Assembly (NCBI RefSeq): GCF_002934685.1
Contig: NZ_NKHL01000106.1
Span: 1-64,000, forward strand
Length of the DNA: 64,000 nucleotides
Direction: 5' to 3'
Source: Pseudomonas bohemica
Lineage (GTDB): Bacteria > Pseudomonadota > Gammaproteobacteria > Pseudomonadales > Pseudomonadaceae
Position 1 is the first letter of the stretch; each line of letters begins with the position of its first letter. Made by a program: the position numbers and the translations under genes. This document shows, one piece after another, positions 15,246-25,311 of the stretch. The notes under the pieces are model-generated. The model saw nothing but the letters and a program-made list of their open reading frames with translations, made no database searches and was not told the origin of the DNA.

Positions 15246-16520
15246 TCAGAAAACGTTGATCGGGTAGTCGATGAAGATACGGGTTTCGTTACCGCCGACG
15301 TTGTAGTTATCCACATCGTTGGAGACGCGCAGGAACGAGTTACGCAGACGCACGGACAGGTCTTTGACCGGGCCGCTCTGAACGACGTAGGTCAGTTGGC
15401 TGAACCACTCGCGCTCTTCGCCACGGCCACGGTCGGAACCGTCGTCGATGTTGTCGCCGCGCACGTAAGCGACCTTGTAACTCAGGCCCGGAGTAACCAC
15501 CGTGGACAGGTTCACGCCGTAGCCCAGCTGCCAGGAACGCTCGTCCTTGCCGTTGAAGTCCGACCAGTAGGAGTTGGCCAGGTAGATGGTATTGCCGCCA
15601 TCGCCGGTGCCGCCATTGTTGCGGTAGCCGCCGTAGTTGTAGCCGGTTTCGCCGGTGCTGCGCTGGTGCGCGACGGTGAAGGAGTGGATGCCCACGGCCC
15701 AAGTGGCGGCCAGGCTCCAGATCTTGTTGTCACGTGCGTCGTCGACAGCGAAGTCCTTGTCCAGCTTGGTCTTGTAGCCGTTGAAGTCGAAGGTCAGCGA
15801 CTGATCTTTCGGCAAGGCCCAGACGTAGTTCAGGTTCAGGTATTGTTTTTTCAGCACGTCTTCGTCGTCGGACGCATAGAACGCCGCGCTGAACGCATCG
15901 GTGAATTTGTAGCTGGCGCCGTAGACGTTGATGCTCTTCAGGTCACCGCTGTCGCGGCCTTCGGCGCTCTTGCGGGTCTGGGCGGTGAAGCGGCCTGCTA
16001 CCAGTTCCAGGTCCTTGATCTCTTTGGAAGTGATCATGGTGCCGGTGTAAGTTTCGGGCAGCAGACGCGAGCTGTCGTAACTGAGGATCGGCAGCTGCGG
16101 CATCATGTCGCCGTATTTCAGTTCGGTGTTGGAGACGCGGAATTTGACCGCGCCGCCAAAGCGCTGCAGATCGTCAGCCGCGTTGCCGCTGTCGCCCTGT
16201 TTGAAGAAGTCGATACCACCCGCGCCGCTTTTACCCTTGCCGCCGTCCAGACGCACAGCGTACAGACCGAAAGCGTCGACACCGACGCCAACGGTGCCCT
16301 GGGTGTAACCCGACGAATAGTTGGCCATGAAGGCCTGACCCCATTCGGCGCGGTCCTGAGGGCCGTCGTGCTTGTAATCGCGATTGATGTAGGCGTTGCG
16401 CAGATTGACCTTCAGGCTGCTGTCTTCGACAAAGCCTTTGGAGTCCGCTTGCCCGTCAGCCATGGCGTGGGTGGCGGCCAGGATGCCCATAGCGAGCATG
16501 CCGATACGTTGTTTCATCAT
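15246..16520 (-). CDS. OprD-family outer-membrane porin
   Basis: This 424-residue protein has a signal peptide (MMKQRIGMLAMGILAATHAM, cleavage after AMA). The barrel shows the family's alternating strand pattern: FVEDSSLKVNLRNAYINRDY at the mature N-terminus, KEIKDLELVAGRFT in the middle, and a C-terminal strand ending in phenylalanine for assembly by the Bam machinery. OprD channels take up specific small carboxylates, amino acids or peptides; the substrate cannot be told from sequence. AAGGA precedes two consecutive ATG codons (16520 and 16517); either may start. A terminator follows. The agmatine deiminase nearby is on the same strand but behind its own terminator. Confidence 0.9.
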   Translation of the reverse strand: MMKQRIGMLAMGILAATHAMADGQADSKGFVEDSSLKVNLRNAYINRDYKHDGPQDRAEWGQAFMANYSSGYTQGTVGVGVDAFGLYAVRLDGGKGKSGAGGIDFFKQGDSGNAADDLQRFGGAVKFRVSNTELKYGDMMPQLPILSYDSSRLLPETYTGTMITSKEIKDLELVAGRFTAQTRKSAEGRDSGDLKSINVYGASYKFTDAFSAAFYASDDEDVLKKQYLNLNYVWALPKDQSLTFDFNGYKTKLDKDFAVDDARDNKIWSLAATWAVGIHSFTVAHQRSTGETGYNYGGYRNNGGTGDGGNTIYLANSYWSDFNGKDERSWQLGYGVNLSTVVTPGLSYKVAYVRGDNIDDGSDRGRGEEREWFSQLTYVVQSGPVKDLSVRLRNSFLRVSNDVDNYNVGGNETRIFIDYPINVF

Positions 16521-16769
16521 TGTTGTCCTTGTTGGCAGATTGATCGCGCGCCGTGGCAATACCCAGACAGGTAATTGCGTCTCCCGTGACTGATGACAGT
16601 CCCGGAAGCCCGCACGAAATCATCGCAGTGGACTACTGATGCACGTACATGGCGCTTGGCCACAGGCGGTTAAGGCGGGAATGCTATCCCCGGCTTAGAT
16701 GAGTGTCAATTTGATGAATACCAAAACGACGAGTGAACACGCCTCTCCGAACTCGCAGAGGCGAACGCG

Positions 16770-16973
16770 TCAGCTGTGCAATATGCCCAGCAACGCCTCG
16801 ATTTCGGCGTCGTTGATCAGGCCACTGGGGTAGCGCTGGATGAGCATGGTCCGATAATCCGGAGCCTGACTCTTGGGGGCTTGGGTTATCCGTAGCCAGT
16901 CCGCCATCATCTGCCGAGCTTCACTGCTCGCAGACAAACCTCGAGTCACACGCGACTGATAACCTGCGTTCAT
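16770..16973 (-). CDS. Small hypothetical protein, 67 aa
   Basis: This 67-residue polar protein (MNAGYQSRVTRGLSASSEAR at the start, ending LINDAEIEALLGILHS) is preceded by AGAGG at good spacing. It has no signal peptide or membrane segment. The amphipathic C-terminal helix and normal composition support a genuine gene. I do not recognise it. Confidence 0.5.
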   Translation of the reverse strand: MNAGYQSRVTRGLSASSEARQMMADWLRITQAPKSQAPDYRTMLIQRYPSGLINDAEIEALLGILHS

Positions 16974-17097
16974 AGGGATAACCTCTTGGCGTCTTGGCTG
17001 CCAAATCTACAGCGCTTTTGTTACAGACGGAGCAAAGCGGTAGCCGTTGGGTAACCCTGCGCAACTTTATTAGCCGCCGGGCGAGAAAACGCTACCC

Positions 17098-17127
17098 ACA
17101 AAAAAGCCCATCGTCCGATGGGCTTGA
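17098..17127 (-). terminator. Intrinsic terminator of agmatine deiminase gene
   Basis: AAGCCCATCG/CGATGGGCTT stem with a very short loop. On the minus strand it is followed by a run of six Ts, 24 bases behind the stop codon at 17150. Confidence 0.85.
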
Positions 17128-17149
17128 TCACAGCAAGAAGTGAACCAAC

Positions 17150-18256
17150 TCAGCGACGCTGAGGCGCCGGCTGTTGTTGGGTCAGGCAGTGAATATTGCC
17201 GCCGCCCAGCAGCAGCTCACGGCCCGGCACCATGACGATCTCGTGCTCGGGGAACAGCCGCTGAAGGATCTGCCGCGCCTGTTCATCCAAGGGATCGTCG
17301 AAACTCGGCGCAATGATGCCGCCATTGACGATCAGAAAGTTCACGTACGACCCAGCAAGACGCACCGAAGGGTTGCGTTCCTGGCTGCCGTGCACCTGAT
17401 CAACGCCCGCGCACTCTTCTTCGGTAGCAAACAGCGGTCCCGGAATCGGCATCTTGTGCACGATGAACGGTCGGCCCTTGGCGTCACGCGTGTTTTCCAG
17501 AACGCCCATCGCGGCTTGGCAGCGCGGGAAGTTGGGGTCTTTCGGATCGTCGGTCCAGGCCAGCAGCACTTCGCCTGGGCGCACGTAGCAGCAGAAGTTA
17601 TCCACATGGCCGTCGGTTTCGTCGTTGTACAGACCGTCCGGCAGCCAGATGATTTTTTCCACCGACAAATGATCGCGCAGCACCGCTTCAATCTCTTCGC
17701 GAGACAGGTGCGGGTTGCGGTTGCGATTGAGCAGACATTCCTCGGTAGTGATCAGTGTGCCTTCGCCATCGACGTGGATCGAGCCGCCTTCGAGCACGAA
17801 ATCTTCGGTAACGTAGCGCGGGCAGCGCTCGATCTCCAACACCTTGCTGGCCAGTTGTTCATCCAGGTTCCACGGCGAATACAGCCCGCCGTCGAAACCA
17901 CCCCAGGCGTTGAAGCCCCAATCCACGCCGCGGACTTCGCCTTCGTCATTGATGACGAATGTAGGGCCGGTGTCGCGCACCCAGGCGTCGTCGTTGCTCA
18001 TCTCGACGACGCGGATGTTCGGCACGTTCAAACGCGCGCGGGCGTTGTCGTACTGCGCAGCGGACACGGCCACGGTCACCGGCTCGAAGCGGGCGATGGC
18101 CTTGGCCACAGCCACGTGAGCGGTCTGCACCGGCTTGCCGCCCAGTCGCCAGTTGTCCGGGCGCTCAGGCCAGACCATCCAGGTCTGGGTCTGCGGCGCC
18201 CATTCGGCGGGCATGTAAAAACCATCGGCGCGTGGTGTGCTGTTGAGCGTGGTCAT
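17150..18256 (-). CDS. aguA: Agmatine deiminase
   Basis: This 368-residue enzyme hydrolyses agmatine to N-carbamoylputrescine and ammonia in the arginine decarboxylase route to putrescine. Family motifs are all visible: WPERPDNWR (29-37), [13 protein letters not shown] (about 88-100) with the substrate-binding aspartates, [11 protein letters not shown] (about 158-168), [11 protein letters not shown] with the catalytic histidine, and the C-terminal [11 protein letters not shown] carrying the nucleophilic cysteine. Length is normal. No aguB (carbamoylputrescine amidase) lies next to it in this window, unlike P. aeruginosa. Confidence 0.95.
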   Translation of the reverse strand: MTTLNSTPRADGFYMPAEWAPQTQTWMVWPERPDNWRLGGKPVQTAHVAVAKAIARFEPVTVAVSAAQYDNARARLNVPNIRVVEMSNDDAWVRDTGPTFVINDEGEVRGVDWGFNAWGGFDGGLYSPWNLDEQLASKVLEIERCPRYVTEDFVLEGGSIHVDGEGTLITTEECLLNRNRNPHLSREEIEAVLRDHLSVEKIIWLPDGLYNDETDGHVDNFCCYVRPGEVLLAWTDDPKDPNFPRCQAAMGVLENTRDAKGRPFIVHKMPIPGPLFATEEECAGVDQVHGSQERNPSVRLAGSYVNFLIVNGGIIAPSFDDPLDEQARQILQRLFPEHEIVMVPGRELLLGGGNIHCLTQQQPAPQRR

Positions 18257-18428
18257 CTAATCAGGACTCCAGTGAGCCATCGAGGTTTGAGTGGGCCGTG
18301 CAGGTGGACGACCGATGACGTAGGGTCGACGTTATAGCCGATAAATATCTGCGTTAAAAGCGCTTCCTATCTGAATTATCAGAATGGAAAACATAAAAAC
18401 CGATATTAATCTGTATTGCTATCTGAAC

Positions 18429-18518
18429 TGTGGGAGTGAGCTTGCTCACGAAAATGCGGGCATGAGCACTGGAAATCTGTTGGATGCAGTTGACTCTTCG
18501 TAAGCAAGCTCACTCCCA
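18429..18518. repeat. REP doublet, GTGGGAGTGAGCTTGCTC type
   Basis: TGTGGGAGTGAGCTTGCTCA on the left is mirrored by GCAAGCTCACTCCCA on the right across about 55 bases. The same unit recurs at 25178, 31331, 37029 and 59249. It lies just past the 3' end of the large fusion gene. The remaining 170 bp back to 18257 hold only the upstream region of aguA, AT-rich with a CTGA-ATTA-TCAG palindrome near 18372. Confidence 0.85.
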
Positions 18519-18542
18519 GGGGTTCGTACAGACAGAGAAATT

Positions 18543-21461
18543 TCAACCCTCCAGTTCACTCAACACCCTGGAAACGCTATCGACAAAGAAATCGACACTC
18601 TGTCGCGTTGTGACCATGGGCGGCTTGATCTTGAGGATATTCAGGTAATCCCCGGTAGGCTGCATGAAGATACCCAGCTCACACAGGCGATCGCACAGAT
18701 AGCTGGTTTCCTCGGTGGCTGGCTCCAGCGTCTGGCGGTTACGCACCAGCTCCAGTCCCAGATAGAACCCTGAACCATGGGCCGCGCCGACCAACGGATG
18801 TTTATCGATCAGCGTCAGTAGCCGCTCCTTGAAATAGCCACCAACGACCTGAGCGTTTTCCCAAAGCTGCTCTTGCTCCATGACGTCCAGCACCGCCAGA
18901 CCGATCTGGCAACTCACGGGACTTCCGCCCGCCGACGAGAAGAAATACCCCTCTGCCTCAAGGGCCTCGGCAATTTCCCGGCGCGTGATGACCGCGCCCA
19001 GGGGGTGACCGTTGCCCATGCCTTTGGCCATCGTGATGATGTCCGGGACCACGCCCTGTTCCTCAAAGCCCCAGAAGTACTCGCCCAAACGGCCATAGCC
19101 GACCTGAATCTCATCAGCGATGCACACGCCCCCGTGAGCGCGCACCTTTTCATACACTTCACGCAGATACCCTCGCGGCAGCGAAATCCCGCCCGCATTG
19201 CCATACACCGGCTCGCAGATGAAACCTGCCAACTGACGTCCTTGCTCGGCCAACCGGGCCAAGTGCGCATCGACACTCTTCAGGTAAAACGGCGTACTGT
19301 CCGCCCCCCGTGCCTCGCCGCGATAGGTGTTCGGCGCCACCACCGGATGCACCCAGTCAGGCCGCGTACTCAGCGCTTGGGGGTTATCGGCGATGGACGT
19401 CGAGATCGCATCGGTGGCCACTGACCAACCGTGATAGGCCTCTAGCACACTCAAGACATCACGCCCGCCGCTGTAGGCCCATGCCAGACGAATCGCCAGA
19501 TCATTCGCCTCGGTGCCGCTGTTGACCAAAAACACGCGGTCCATCCCCTCAGGCGCAAGCTTGAGCAGACGTTCGGAAAACTCGGCGATGGACGCGTAAT
19601 GAAATCGCGAGTTGGTGTTGAGCAGCGACCATTGCCGCGCAGCGACCTGAGCCATGCGCGGATGACCATGACCGAGCACCGCGACGTTGTTGAGCATGTC
19701 CAGGTACGAACGGCCCTGCATGTCGATCAAGTGATTACGCCAGCCGCGTTCGATCTGCGGAGGCGCCTGGTAATAGTGCTTTTGCGAGCGCGCGAAACTG
19801 GCGTCGCGACGAGCCAACAGTTGCGCGGAGTCGGGCAGCAGCGGCGCATCGCAGTCGAAACCCAGCAGCGCCCTGGGCGAAGGACACAGCGCCCGCCAGG
19901 CCGCCGCGCGCGCAGGCGTGGTGAATAACGGCGGGCTCACATCACGCTCAGAACACAGCTGCACGATCAGCGAGCCGCCGCCCTGCCCGATCACGTCACT
20001 GGCGCCGAACTCGACGCCGGAATCGAAATCCGAGCGCACGCCCCACAGCCGTAGGTTCGAGTGGGCACCCACGAGCAGCAACGCACCGTCGGCGGTATGA
20101 CGCAGCGTGCCGTGGAATGGGGCATGCACCGCCGTTCCGTGAGGGATGAGCAACTCTACGTGCAGGGCGAAGGTGTCGGGTTCATGTGGGCTGTCGGGCA
20201 GCGTTCTCGACAGCCGGTATTCGCCGTAGCGACTGGCCGCTAACCCACGAGAGTGGGCGGTCTCTTTGAGCAGAATTTCGTCGATGCCGCTTCGCTCCCA
20301 GTTGCCGGCGTCGAAGTGTTCGCTGAGTACGCCCAGATCGACGGTGGTGAACGTTTCATGACTCAGGCTTGGCAGCAACGGCGAAAACATTTCGCCTCCG
20401 GGCTGCAGATCGAGCTGATTCACGGCATGCAGGATCGCGGCCTCCATCAGCGCCATCGGCACCGAAGTCGCGACGTCGAAGATATTCCATTCGCTGGCGA
20501 GGTTGGCCTGGATATAAGCGTTGTCGGGTTCGATGCTCGCCTGCTGTTCGCTGCTGAGCACCAGCACCGCCGAGCGCGCAACGATTAATGGCCACAGCGC
20601 CTTCAACTCTGCGACTTGCAGCGGGTTGATCCGGTGATAGGCCTCGATTGCCGGCAGGATGTACAGCGGGTCGCCCTCGGCATGGTGCAGCAGCGCAGCG
20701 CAGGTCACCGACAGATCGGCAATGCGCCAGGTGCGCACCAGATCGCCGAAATCGATCAGCCCTCGCAGTTGCCACAGGTGATGAACATCGCGCTGCCACA
20801 CCACGTTGTACTCGGTGATGTCCATGTGAATCGCTTGTACCGGCAGCGCTGCAATCAACGGCAGCAAACGCGCGTGGGCCTGCTCGGCGGCCTTGGCGAT
20901 GCAGGCGCGCTCTTCAGCGCTTTCGATGACCGCAAGCAGATGCTTGATCAGCGCGCTGGCATGGCGCGGATCCCATTGCAGAATGCGCTCCAGGCCCGGA
21001 TGTTCGAACCCTGCCAGCGCCACATCGACTCTGGCGCACAGCTCGGCCAGACCGGCCACGACCTGTCCGCTCAGATGCTCTAGGTGCGCCAGTGACTGGC
21101 CGTCGATGAATTCCAGCAGCCTGACGTGCACTGCGTGGCCGTCGACTTCCACGGACAGCAAGTCTTGCCCATCGGTGGCCGGCACCACTTTCGGAACCCG
21201 CACATCGGAGTGAGCGCCAAGATGCCGCAGCGCCGCATGTTGGGCTGCCAGCTCCGTGATCGAATAATCGCCATGGCAGATCTTCAACACGAAACGCCGT
21301 CCCTCGCCGGTGTCGAGGAGGAAGTTACGATCTTGATGGCTGCCCAGCTCCTTCAAGGTGCCCGCCAGGCCGTAGTGCGTCGACAACAATTCGGCCGCCT
21401 GATCGGCAGTGACGTCCGGGCATGGCAGGCTGGAGCGACGGATCAGAGTGGCAAGCGGCAT
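18543..21461 (-). CDS. Kinase / LytM-like / PLP class III aminotransferase fusion (putative phospholyase)
   Basis: This 972-residue protein has three parts. Residues about 15-320 are an APH/choline-kinase-like domain with RNFLLDTGEGRRFVLKI and the catalytic loop HMDITEYNVVW plus LIDFGDLVRT. About 410-520 is a LytM/M23-like segment (HVELLIPHGTAVHAPFHGTL), with the usual HxxxD motif altered. About 550-972 is a fold-type I PLP enzyme with NSGTEANDLAIRLAW, ADEIQVGYGR and the PLP lysine in TMAKGMGNGHPLGA. In humans, hydroxylysine kinase (same APH type) and the AGXT2L phospholyases act in sequence on phosphohydroxylysine or phosphoethanolamine, and bacterial fusions of the two kinds have been noted. 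A kinase-phospholyase acting on an amino alcohol is therefore likely; the substrate is unknown. The ATG at 21461 is preferred to a TTG at 21467. Confidence 0.85.
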   Translation of the reverse strand: MPLATLIRRSSLPCPDVTADQAAELLSTHYGLAGTLKELGSHQDRNFLLDTGEGRRFVLKICHGDYSITELAAQHAALRHLGAHSDVRVPKVVPATDGQDLLSVEVDGHAVHVRLLEFIDGQSLAHLEHLSGQVVAGLAELCARVDVALAGFEHPGLERILQWDPRHASALIKHLLAVIESAEERACIAKAAEQAHARLLPLIAALPVQAIHMDITEYNVVWQRDVHHLWQLRGLIDFGDLVRTWRIADLSVTCAALLHHAEGDPLYILPAIEAYHRINPLQVAELKALWPLIVARSAVLVLSSEQQASIEPDNAYIQANLASEWNIFDVATSVPMALMEAAILHAVNQLDLQPGGEMFSPLLPSLSHETFTTVDLGVLSEHFDAGNWERSGIDEILLKETAHSRGLAASRYGEYRLSRTLPDSPHEPDTFALHVELLIPHGTAVHAPFHGTLRHTADGALLLVGAHSNLRLWGVRSDFDSGVEFGASDVIGQGGGSLIVQLCSERDVSPPLFTTPARAAAWRALCPSPRALLGFDCDAPLLPDSAQLLARRDASFARSQKHYYQAPPQIERGWRNHLIDMQGRSYLDMLNNVAVLGHGHPRMAQVAARQWSLLNTNSRFHYASIAEFSERLLKLAPEGMDRVFLVNSGTEANDLAIRLAWAYSGGRDVLSVLEAYHGWSVATDAISTSIADNPQALSTRPDWVHPVVAPNTYRGEARGADSTPFYLKSVDAHLARLAEQGRQLAGFICEPVYGNAGGISLPRGYLREVYEKVRAHGGVCIADEIQVGYGRLGEYFWGFEEQGVVPDIITMAKGMGNGHPLGAVITRREIAEALEAEGYFFSSAGGSPVSCQIGLAVLDVMEQEQLWENAQVVGGYFKERLLTLIDKHPLVGAAHGSGFYLGLELVRNRQTLEPATEETSYLCDRLCELGIFMQPTGDYLNILKIKPPMVTTRQSVDFFVDSVSRVLSELEG

Positions 21462-21740
21462 GAGCAAGGCCCCGAAGGCAAGGATGAACGGGCAATATCG
21501 CCAGTTGCTCGCAAGATTGGCAACCCTGCGAACGTGTAACTTGAAAAAGCGTTTATATGATCAACAGATAGCGTAGCCGTTACATGAATGAAACACTCGC
21601 GGCGGTTTTATGACGCTAAAGGGATCTGCCAATCAATTAATATCATGGCCTCTGGGCGGTTTGCGCCTTGCGCCTGTCGTCGCAGGCCCACAAGCTATGC
21701 TTCGTTATCTTGATGTCTATCCAGGGAAGAAGGTCTGGCT

Positions 21741-22820
21741 ATGCGAATACTTGTCACCGGTGGCGCCGGATTTATCGGTTCGGCGCTGATCCGCCATTTG
21801 ATCAACAACACCGACCACGACGTACTGAATTTCGACAAATTGACCTACGCAGGCAACCTTGAATCGTTGCAGAGCATCGTGACGAACACGCGTTACGAGT
21901 TCGTGCAGCAAGACATCGTCAATCAGGCCGAGGTCAGCAAGGTGCTGGCGCGCTTCAAGCCTGAGGCAATCATGCACTTGGCGGCAGAGTCCCACGTGGA
22001 TCGCTCCATCGATGGTCCGTCGGAATTCATTCAGACCAACATCGTCGGCACCTACAGCCTGCTGGAAGCGACCCGCGGCTATTGGCTGACCCTGCCGGAG
22101 GCCGAGCGTGCAGCGTTTCGCTTCCACCACATTTCCACCGATGAAGTGTACGGCGACCTACATGGCGTCGATGACTTGTTCACCGAGACCACGCCTTACG
22201 CGCCAAGCTCGCCCTATTCGGCCAGCAAGGCAGCATCGGATCACTTGGTTCGCGCCTGGCAGCGTACTTACGGTCTGCCGGTGGTGGTCACCAACTGCTC
22301 GAACAACTACGGGCCGTTCCATTTCCCGGAAAAACTCATTCCGCTGGTGATCCTCAACGCGCTGGCAGGCAAACCGCTGCCGGTGTATGGCAACGGCCTG
22401 CAAGTGCGCGACTGGCTGTTCGTCGAGGATCACGCCCGCGCGTTGCTCAAGGTGGTGACCGAGGGCGAGGTTGGCGAGACCTACAACATCGGCGGCCACA
22501 ATGAGCAGAAGAACATCGATGTGGTGCGTGGCATTTGCGCGCTGCTCGAAGAACTGGCGCCGGAGCAACGCAAAGGCGTGGCCAATTATGCGGACCTGAT
22601 CACCTACGTGACCGACCGCCCGGGCCATGACATGCGCTACGCCATCGACGCCAGCAAGATCGAGCGCGAGCTTGGCTGGAAGCCGGAAGAGACCTTCGAA
22701 TCCGGGCTGCGCAAAACCGTGCAGTGGTATCTGAATAACCTGGAGTGGTGCCGCCACGTGCAGGACGGCAGCTACCAGGGTCAACGCTTGGGCACCAACG
22801 TGAAGGATCTGATCGCATGA
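21741..22820 (+). CDS. rmlB: dTDP-glucose 4,6-dehydratase
   Basis: This 359-residue short-chain-dehydrogenase-family enzyme converts dTDP-glucose to dTDP-4-keto-6-deoxyglucose, step two of dTDP-L-rhamnose synthesis. It shows the NAD motif TGGAGFIGS (7-15), [12 protein letters not shown] (about 81-92), the catalytic STDEVYGDL (about 133-141) and [10 protein letters not shown] with the active Tyr and Lys. GAAGG stands eight to nine bases before the ATG. It is first in an rmlBACD operon where every junction overlaps by four bases. Rhamnose is used in lipopolysaccharide, rhamnolipid and flagellin glycans in Pseudomonas. The 280 bp upstream hold no other gene. Confidence 0.96.
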   Translation: MRILVTGGAGFIGSALIRHLINNTDHDVLNFDKLTYAGNLESLQSIVTNTRYEFVQQDIVNQAEVSKVLARFKPEAIMHLAAESHVDRSIDGPSEFIQTNIVGTYSLLEATRGYWLTLPEAERAAFRFHHISTDEVYGDLHGVDDLFTETTPYAPSSPYSASKAASDHLVRAWQRTYGLPVVVTNCSNNYGPFHFPEKLIPLVILNALAGKPLPVYGNGLQVRDWLFVEDHARALLKVVTEGEVGETYNIGGHNEQKNIDVVRGICALLEELAPEQRKGVANYADLITYVTDRPGHDMRYAIDASKIERELGWKPEETFESGLRKTVQWYLNNLEWCRHVQDGSYQGQRLGTNVKDLIA

Positions 22821-23692
22821 CTAAAGGAATCGTTCTGGCAGGCGGCTCGGGCACACGTCTTCACCCGATCACGCTCGGTGTCTCGAAACAACTGCTGCCG
22901 ATCTACGACAAACCGATGATCTACTACCCGATCTCGGTGCTGATGCTGGCCGGCATCAAGCAAATCCTGATCATCTCCACGCCACTGCACCTGCCGCAAT
23001 ATCAGGCCCTGCTCGGCGACGGCAGCCAGTTTGGGGTTCACTTTCATTACGCCGAACAACCCAAACCTGACGGGCTGGCGCAGGCGTTCCTGATTGGCGA
23101 AGAGTTCATCGGCGATGATTCGGTGTGCCTGATTCTGGGCGACAACATCTTCCACGGTCAGCACTTCAGCGATCAGCTCAAGCGCGCGGCCGACCACACC
23201 TCTGGCGCGACGGTATTCGGTTACTGGGTCAAGGACCCGGAGCGTTTCGGTGTGATCGACTTCGACGAGGGCGGCCACGCCTTGTCCATCGAAGAAAAGC
23301 CCAAGGCACCGAAATCCAGCTATGCAGTGACCGGGCTGTATTTCTACGATAACGAAGTCATTCAGATCGCCAAGGACGTGAAGCCCTCGCCCCGTGGCGA
23401 GCTGGAAATCACTGACGTGAACAACGCTTACCTCAAGCGCGGCGACCTGCGTGTGGAGCGCTTCGGTCGCGGCTTCGCGTGGCTCGATACCGGAACCCAC
23501 GATAGCCTGCTCGATGCCTCGCAATACGTGCAGACCATCGAACACCGCCAAGGCCTGAAAGTGGCCTGCCTCGAAGAAATCGCCTACCAGAACGGCTGGA
23601 TCGATCGCGAATACCTGCTCCAACGGGCTGACTATTTCGGCAAGACCGGCTACGGTCAGTACCTTTTCAAGATTGCAGGGGAAAGCCAGTGA
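22817..23692 (+). CDS. rmlA: Glucose-1-phosphate thymidylyltransferase
   Basis: This 291-residue enzyme makes dTDP-glucose from glucose-1-phosphate and dTTP, step one of the rhamnose pathway and usually feedback-inhibited by dTDP-rhamnose. Visible motifs are the nucleotidyl-transfer loop [11 protein letters not shown] (7-17), [18 protein letters not shown] (24-41), LGDNIFHG and [15 protein letters not shown]. The start at 22817 overlaps the rmlB stop (ATGA). A longer frame from 22745 runs back into rmlB and is not credible. Confidence 0.96.
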   Translation: MTKGIVLAGGSGTRLHPITLGVSKQLLPIYDKPMIYYPISVLMLAGIKQILIISTPLHLPQYQALLGDGSQFGVHFHYAEQPKPDGLAQAFLIGEEFIGDDSVCLILGDNIFHGQHFSDQLKRAADHTSGATVFGYWVKDPERFGVIDFDEGGHALSIEEKPKAPKSSYAVTGLYFYDNEVIQIAKDVKPSPRGELEITDVNNAYLKRGDLRVERFGRGFAWLDTGTHDSLLDASQYVQTIEHRQGLKVACLEEIAYQNGWIDREYLLQRADYFGKTGYGQYLFKIAGESQ

Positions 23693-24234
23693 AAGTCACC
23701 GAGAGCGAGCTGCCTGAAGTGCTCATCATCGAACCGAAAGTGTTCGGCGATGAGCGTGGGTTCTTTTACGAGAGCTTCAATGGCAAGGCTTTCGCCGACG
23801 CTACGAAGCTCAACGTACAGTTCGTCCAGGACAACCATTCGCGCTCCCAGAAAGGCGTGTTGCGCGGCCTGCACTATCAGATCGAAAACCCGCAGGGCAA
23901 ACTGGTGCGCGTCACCGCTGGCAAGGTGCTCGACATCGCCGTCGACATCCGTCGCAGCTCGCCGTATTTCGGCAAATGGTTCGGGCTTGAACTGTCCGCC
24001 GATAACGCGAAGCAGCTGTGGATCCCGCCGGGTTTCGCCCACGGTTTCGTGGTACTCAGCGACCACGCCGAGTTTCTTTACAAGACCACCGACTACTACA
24101 CCCCATCTGCCGAGCGCTGCATTCGTTGGGATGACGAGGACCTGGCCATCGAATGGGGCTTGAGCGAAGCGCCCAAGCTGTCGGCCAAGGATCAGCAAGG
24201 CAAAAGCCTCAAAGAAGCGGACCTGTTTCCATGA
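23689..24234 (+). CDS. rmlC: dTDP-4-dehydrorhamnose 3,5-epimerase
   Basis: This 181-residue cupin-type epimerase is the third enzyme of the rhamnose pathway. Visible are [17 protein letters not shown] (about 14-30), [18 protein letters not shown] (about 47-64) with the catalytic histidine, [13 protein letters not shown] and PPGFAHGF with the second conserved histidine, and YKTTDYY. It overlaps rmlA and rmlD by four bases on each side. Confidence 0.96.
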   Translation: MKVTESELPEVLIIEPKVFGDERGFFYESFNGKAFADATKLNVQFVQDNHSRSQKGVLRGLHYQIENPQGKLVRVTAGKVLDIAVDIRRSSPYFGKWFGLELSADNAKQLWIPPGFAHGFVVLSDHAEFLYKTTDYYTPSAERCIRWDDEDLAIEWGLSEAPKLSAKDQQGKSLKEADLFP

Positions 24235-25112
24235 GTGCGCCGCTGCGGATTCTGATCAGCGGGCAACACGGCCAGGTGTCACAGGCATTGCAGCAGAGCC
24301 TCAAGGATCTGGGCGAGTTGGTCGTGCTGGGGCGCGATCAACTGGACCTGAGCCAGCCGGAGTCCATCCGCCAAGTCGTGCGTCGCATCAAACCGGATCT
24401 GATCATCAACGCCGCCGCGCACACGGCGGTGGATCAAGCTGAAAGCGAGCCAGATCTGGCTTTTGCAATCAACGCCAAATCTCCCGGTGTGTTCGCCGAA
24501 GAAGCCGCCGCGCTGGGAATTCCGTTCATTCATTACTCGACCGATTACGTGTTCGACGGCAGCAAGGATGAGGCCTGGAACGAGACTGATACGCCCAATC
24601 CGCTCGGTGTGTACGGCAGCAGCAAACTGGCGGGCGAGCAGGCGATCAAAGCGGCAGGTGGGCAGTATCTGATTCTGCGCACCAGCTGGGTCTACTCCCT
24701 GACCGGGCGCAATTTCCTGCTGACCATGCAGCGTCTGCTGCAGGAGCGCGAAAAGCTCACCATCGTTGCCGACCAGATTGGCGCCCCAACCTGGGCTGGC
24801 ACCATCGCGCAAAGCACTCGCGCATTGATCGAGCGTTGGCACGACGGCAAGCCGGGCGCCTGGGGCGTTTATCACCTCACGGCCAGCGGCCAGACTTCCT
24901 GGTTTGGTTTCGCCCAGGCCATTGGTCGGGAATTGACCAAGGCTGGCAAGCCCTGCGCGACCCTCGAACCGATCCCTTCAAACGCGTACCCCACGCCTGC
25001 AACCCGTCCGCTGAACTCGCGTCTGGACTGCAGCCGTTTGCAGCGGGAATGGGGCGTAAGCCAGCCGGATTGGCACAACGCAATGCTGGAGTGCTTAGCA
25101 CAGCAGCGGTAG
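24231..25112 (+). CDS. rmlD: dTDP-4-dehydrorhamnose reductase
   Basis: This 293-residue SDR enzyme completes dTDP-L-rhamnose with NADPH. It has the nucleotide motif ISGQHGQVSQAL (about 8-19), NAAAHTAVDQAESEP (about 61-75), STDYVFDG (about 103-110) and the catalytic YGSSKLAGE (about 128-136). The start at 24231 overlaps rmlC (ATGA); the frame also extends to 24153 inside rmlC, which is disregarded. The gene order B-A-C-D differs from the B-D-A-C order seen in several other Pseudomonas. Confidence 0.95.
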   Translation: MSAPLRILISGQHGQVSQALQQSLKDLGELVVLGRDQLDLSQPESIRQVVRRIKPDLIINAAAHTAVDQAESEPDLAFAINAKSPGVFAEEAAALGIPFIHYSTDYVFDGSKDEAWNETDTPNPLGVYGSSKLAGEQAIKAAGGQYLILRTSWVYSLTGRNFLLTMQRLLQEREKLTIVADQIGAPTWAGTIAQSTRALIERWHDGKPGAWGVYHLTASGQTSWFGFAQAIGRELTKAGKPCATLEPIPSNAYPTPATRPLNSRLDCSRLQREWGVSQPDWHNAMLECLAQQR

Positions 25113-25177
25113 GCATAATGGCGCCATCCGATGCCAAGCGGCCGCGCTGACCTCACCGCGTCGCCTGAACCGCCGCC

Positions 25178-25242
25178 TTCGTAAGCACGCTCACTCCCGC
25201 AATGAATGTCACTATGCTGCGGGAGTGAGCTTGCCCGCGAAG
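25178..25242. repeat. REP doublet, GTGAGCTTGC type (inward orientation)
   Basis: CTTCGTAAGCACGCTCACTC is followed after 20 bases by GCGGGAGTGAGCTTGCCCGC, so the two halves are tail-to-tail compared with the copies at 18429 and 31331. It lies between rmlD and the histidine kinase gene and ends about 70 bp before the chosen kinase start. Confidence 0.8.
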
Positions 25243-25311
25243 AAGCCGGTTCGGGCAGCGCAATATCACCGGCACTACGCAAGCGTCGCAACGGACTTAC
25301 CGGGCGATTCA

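Noticed and set aside
15147..16574. A 475-codon plus-strand frame opposite the OprD-family porin gene
   Set aside because: It is valine/alanine-rich antisense shadow; the minus-strand porin has signal peptide, barrel pattern, ribosome-binding site and terminator.
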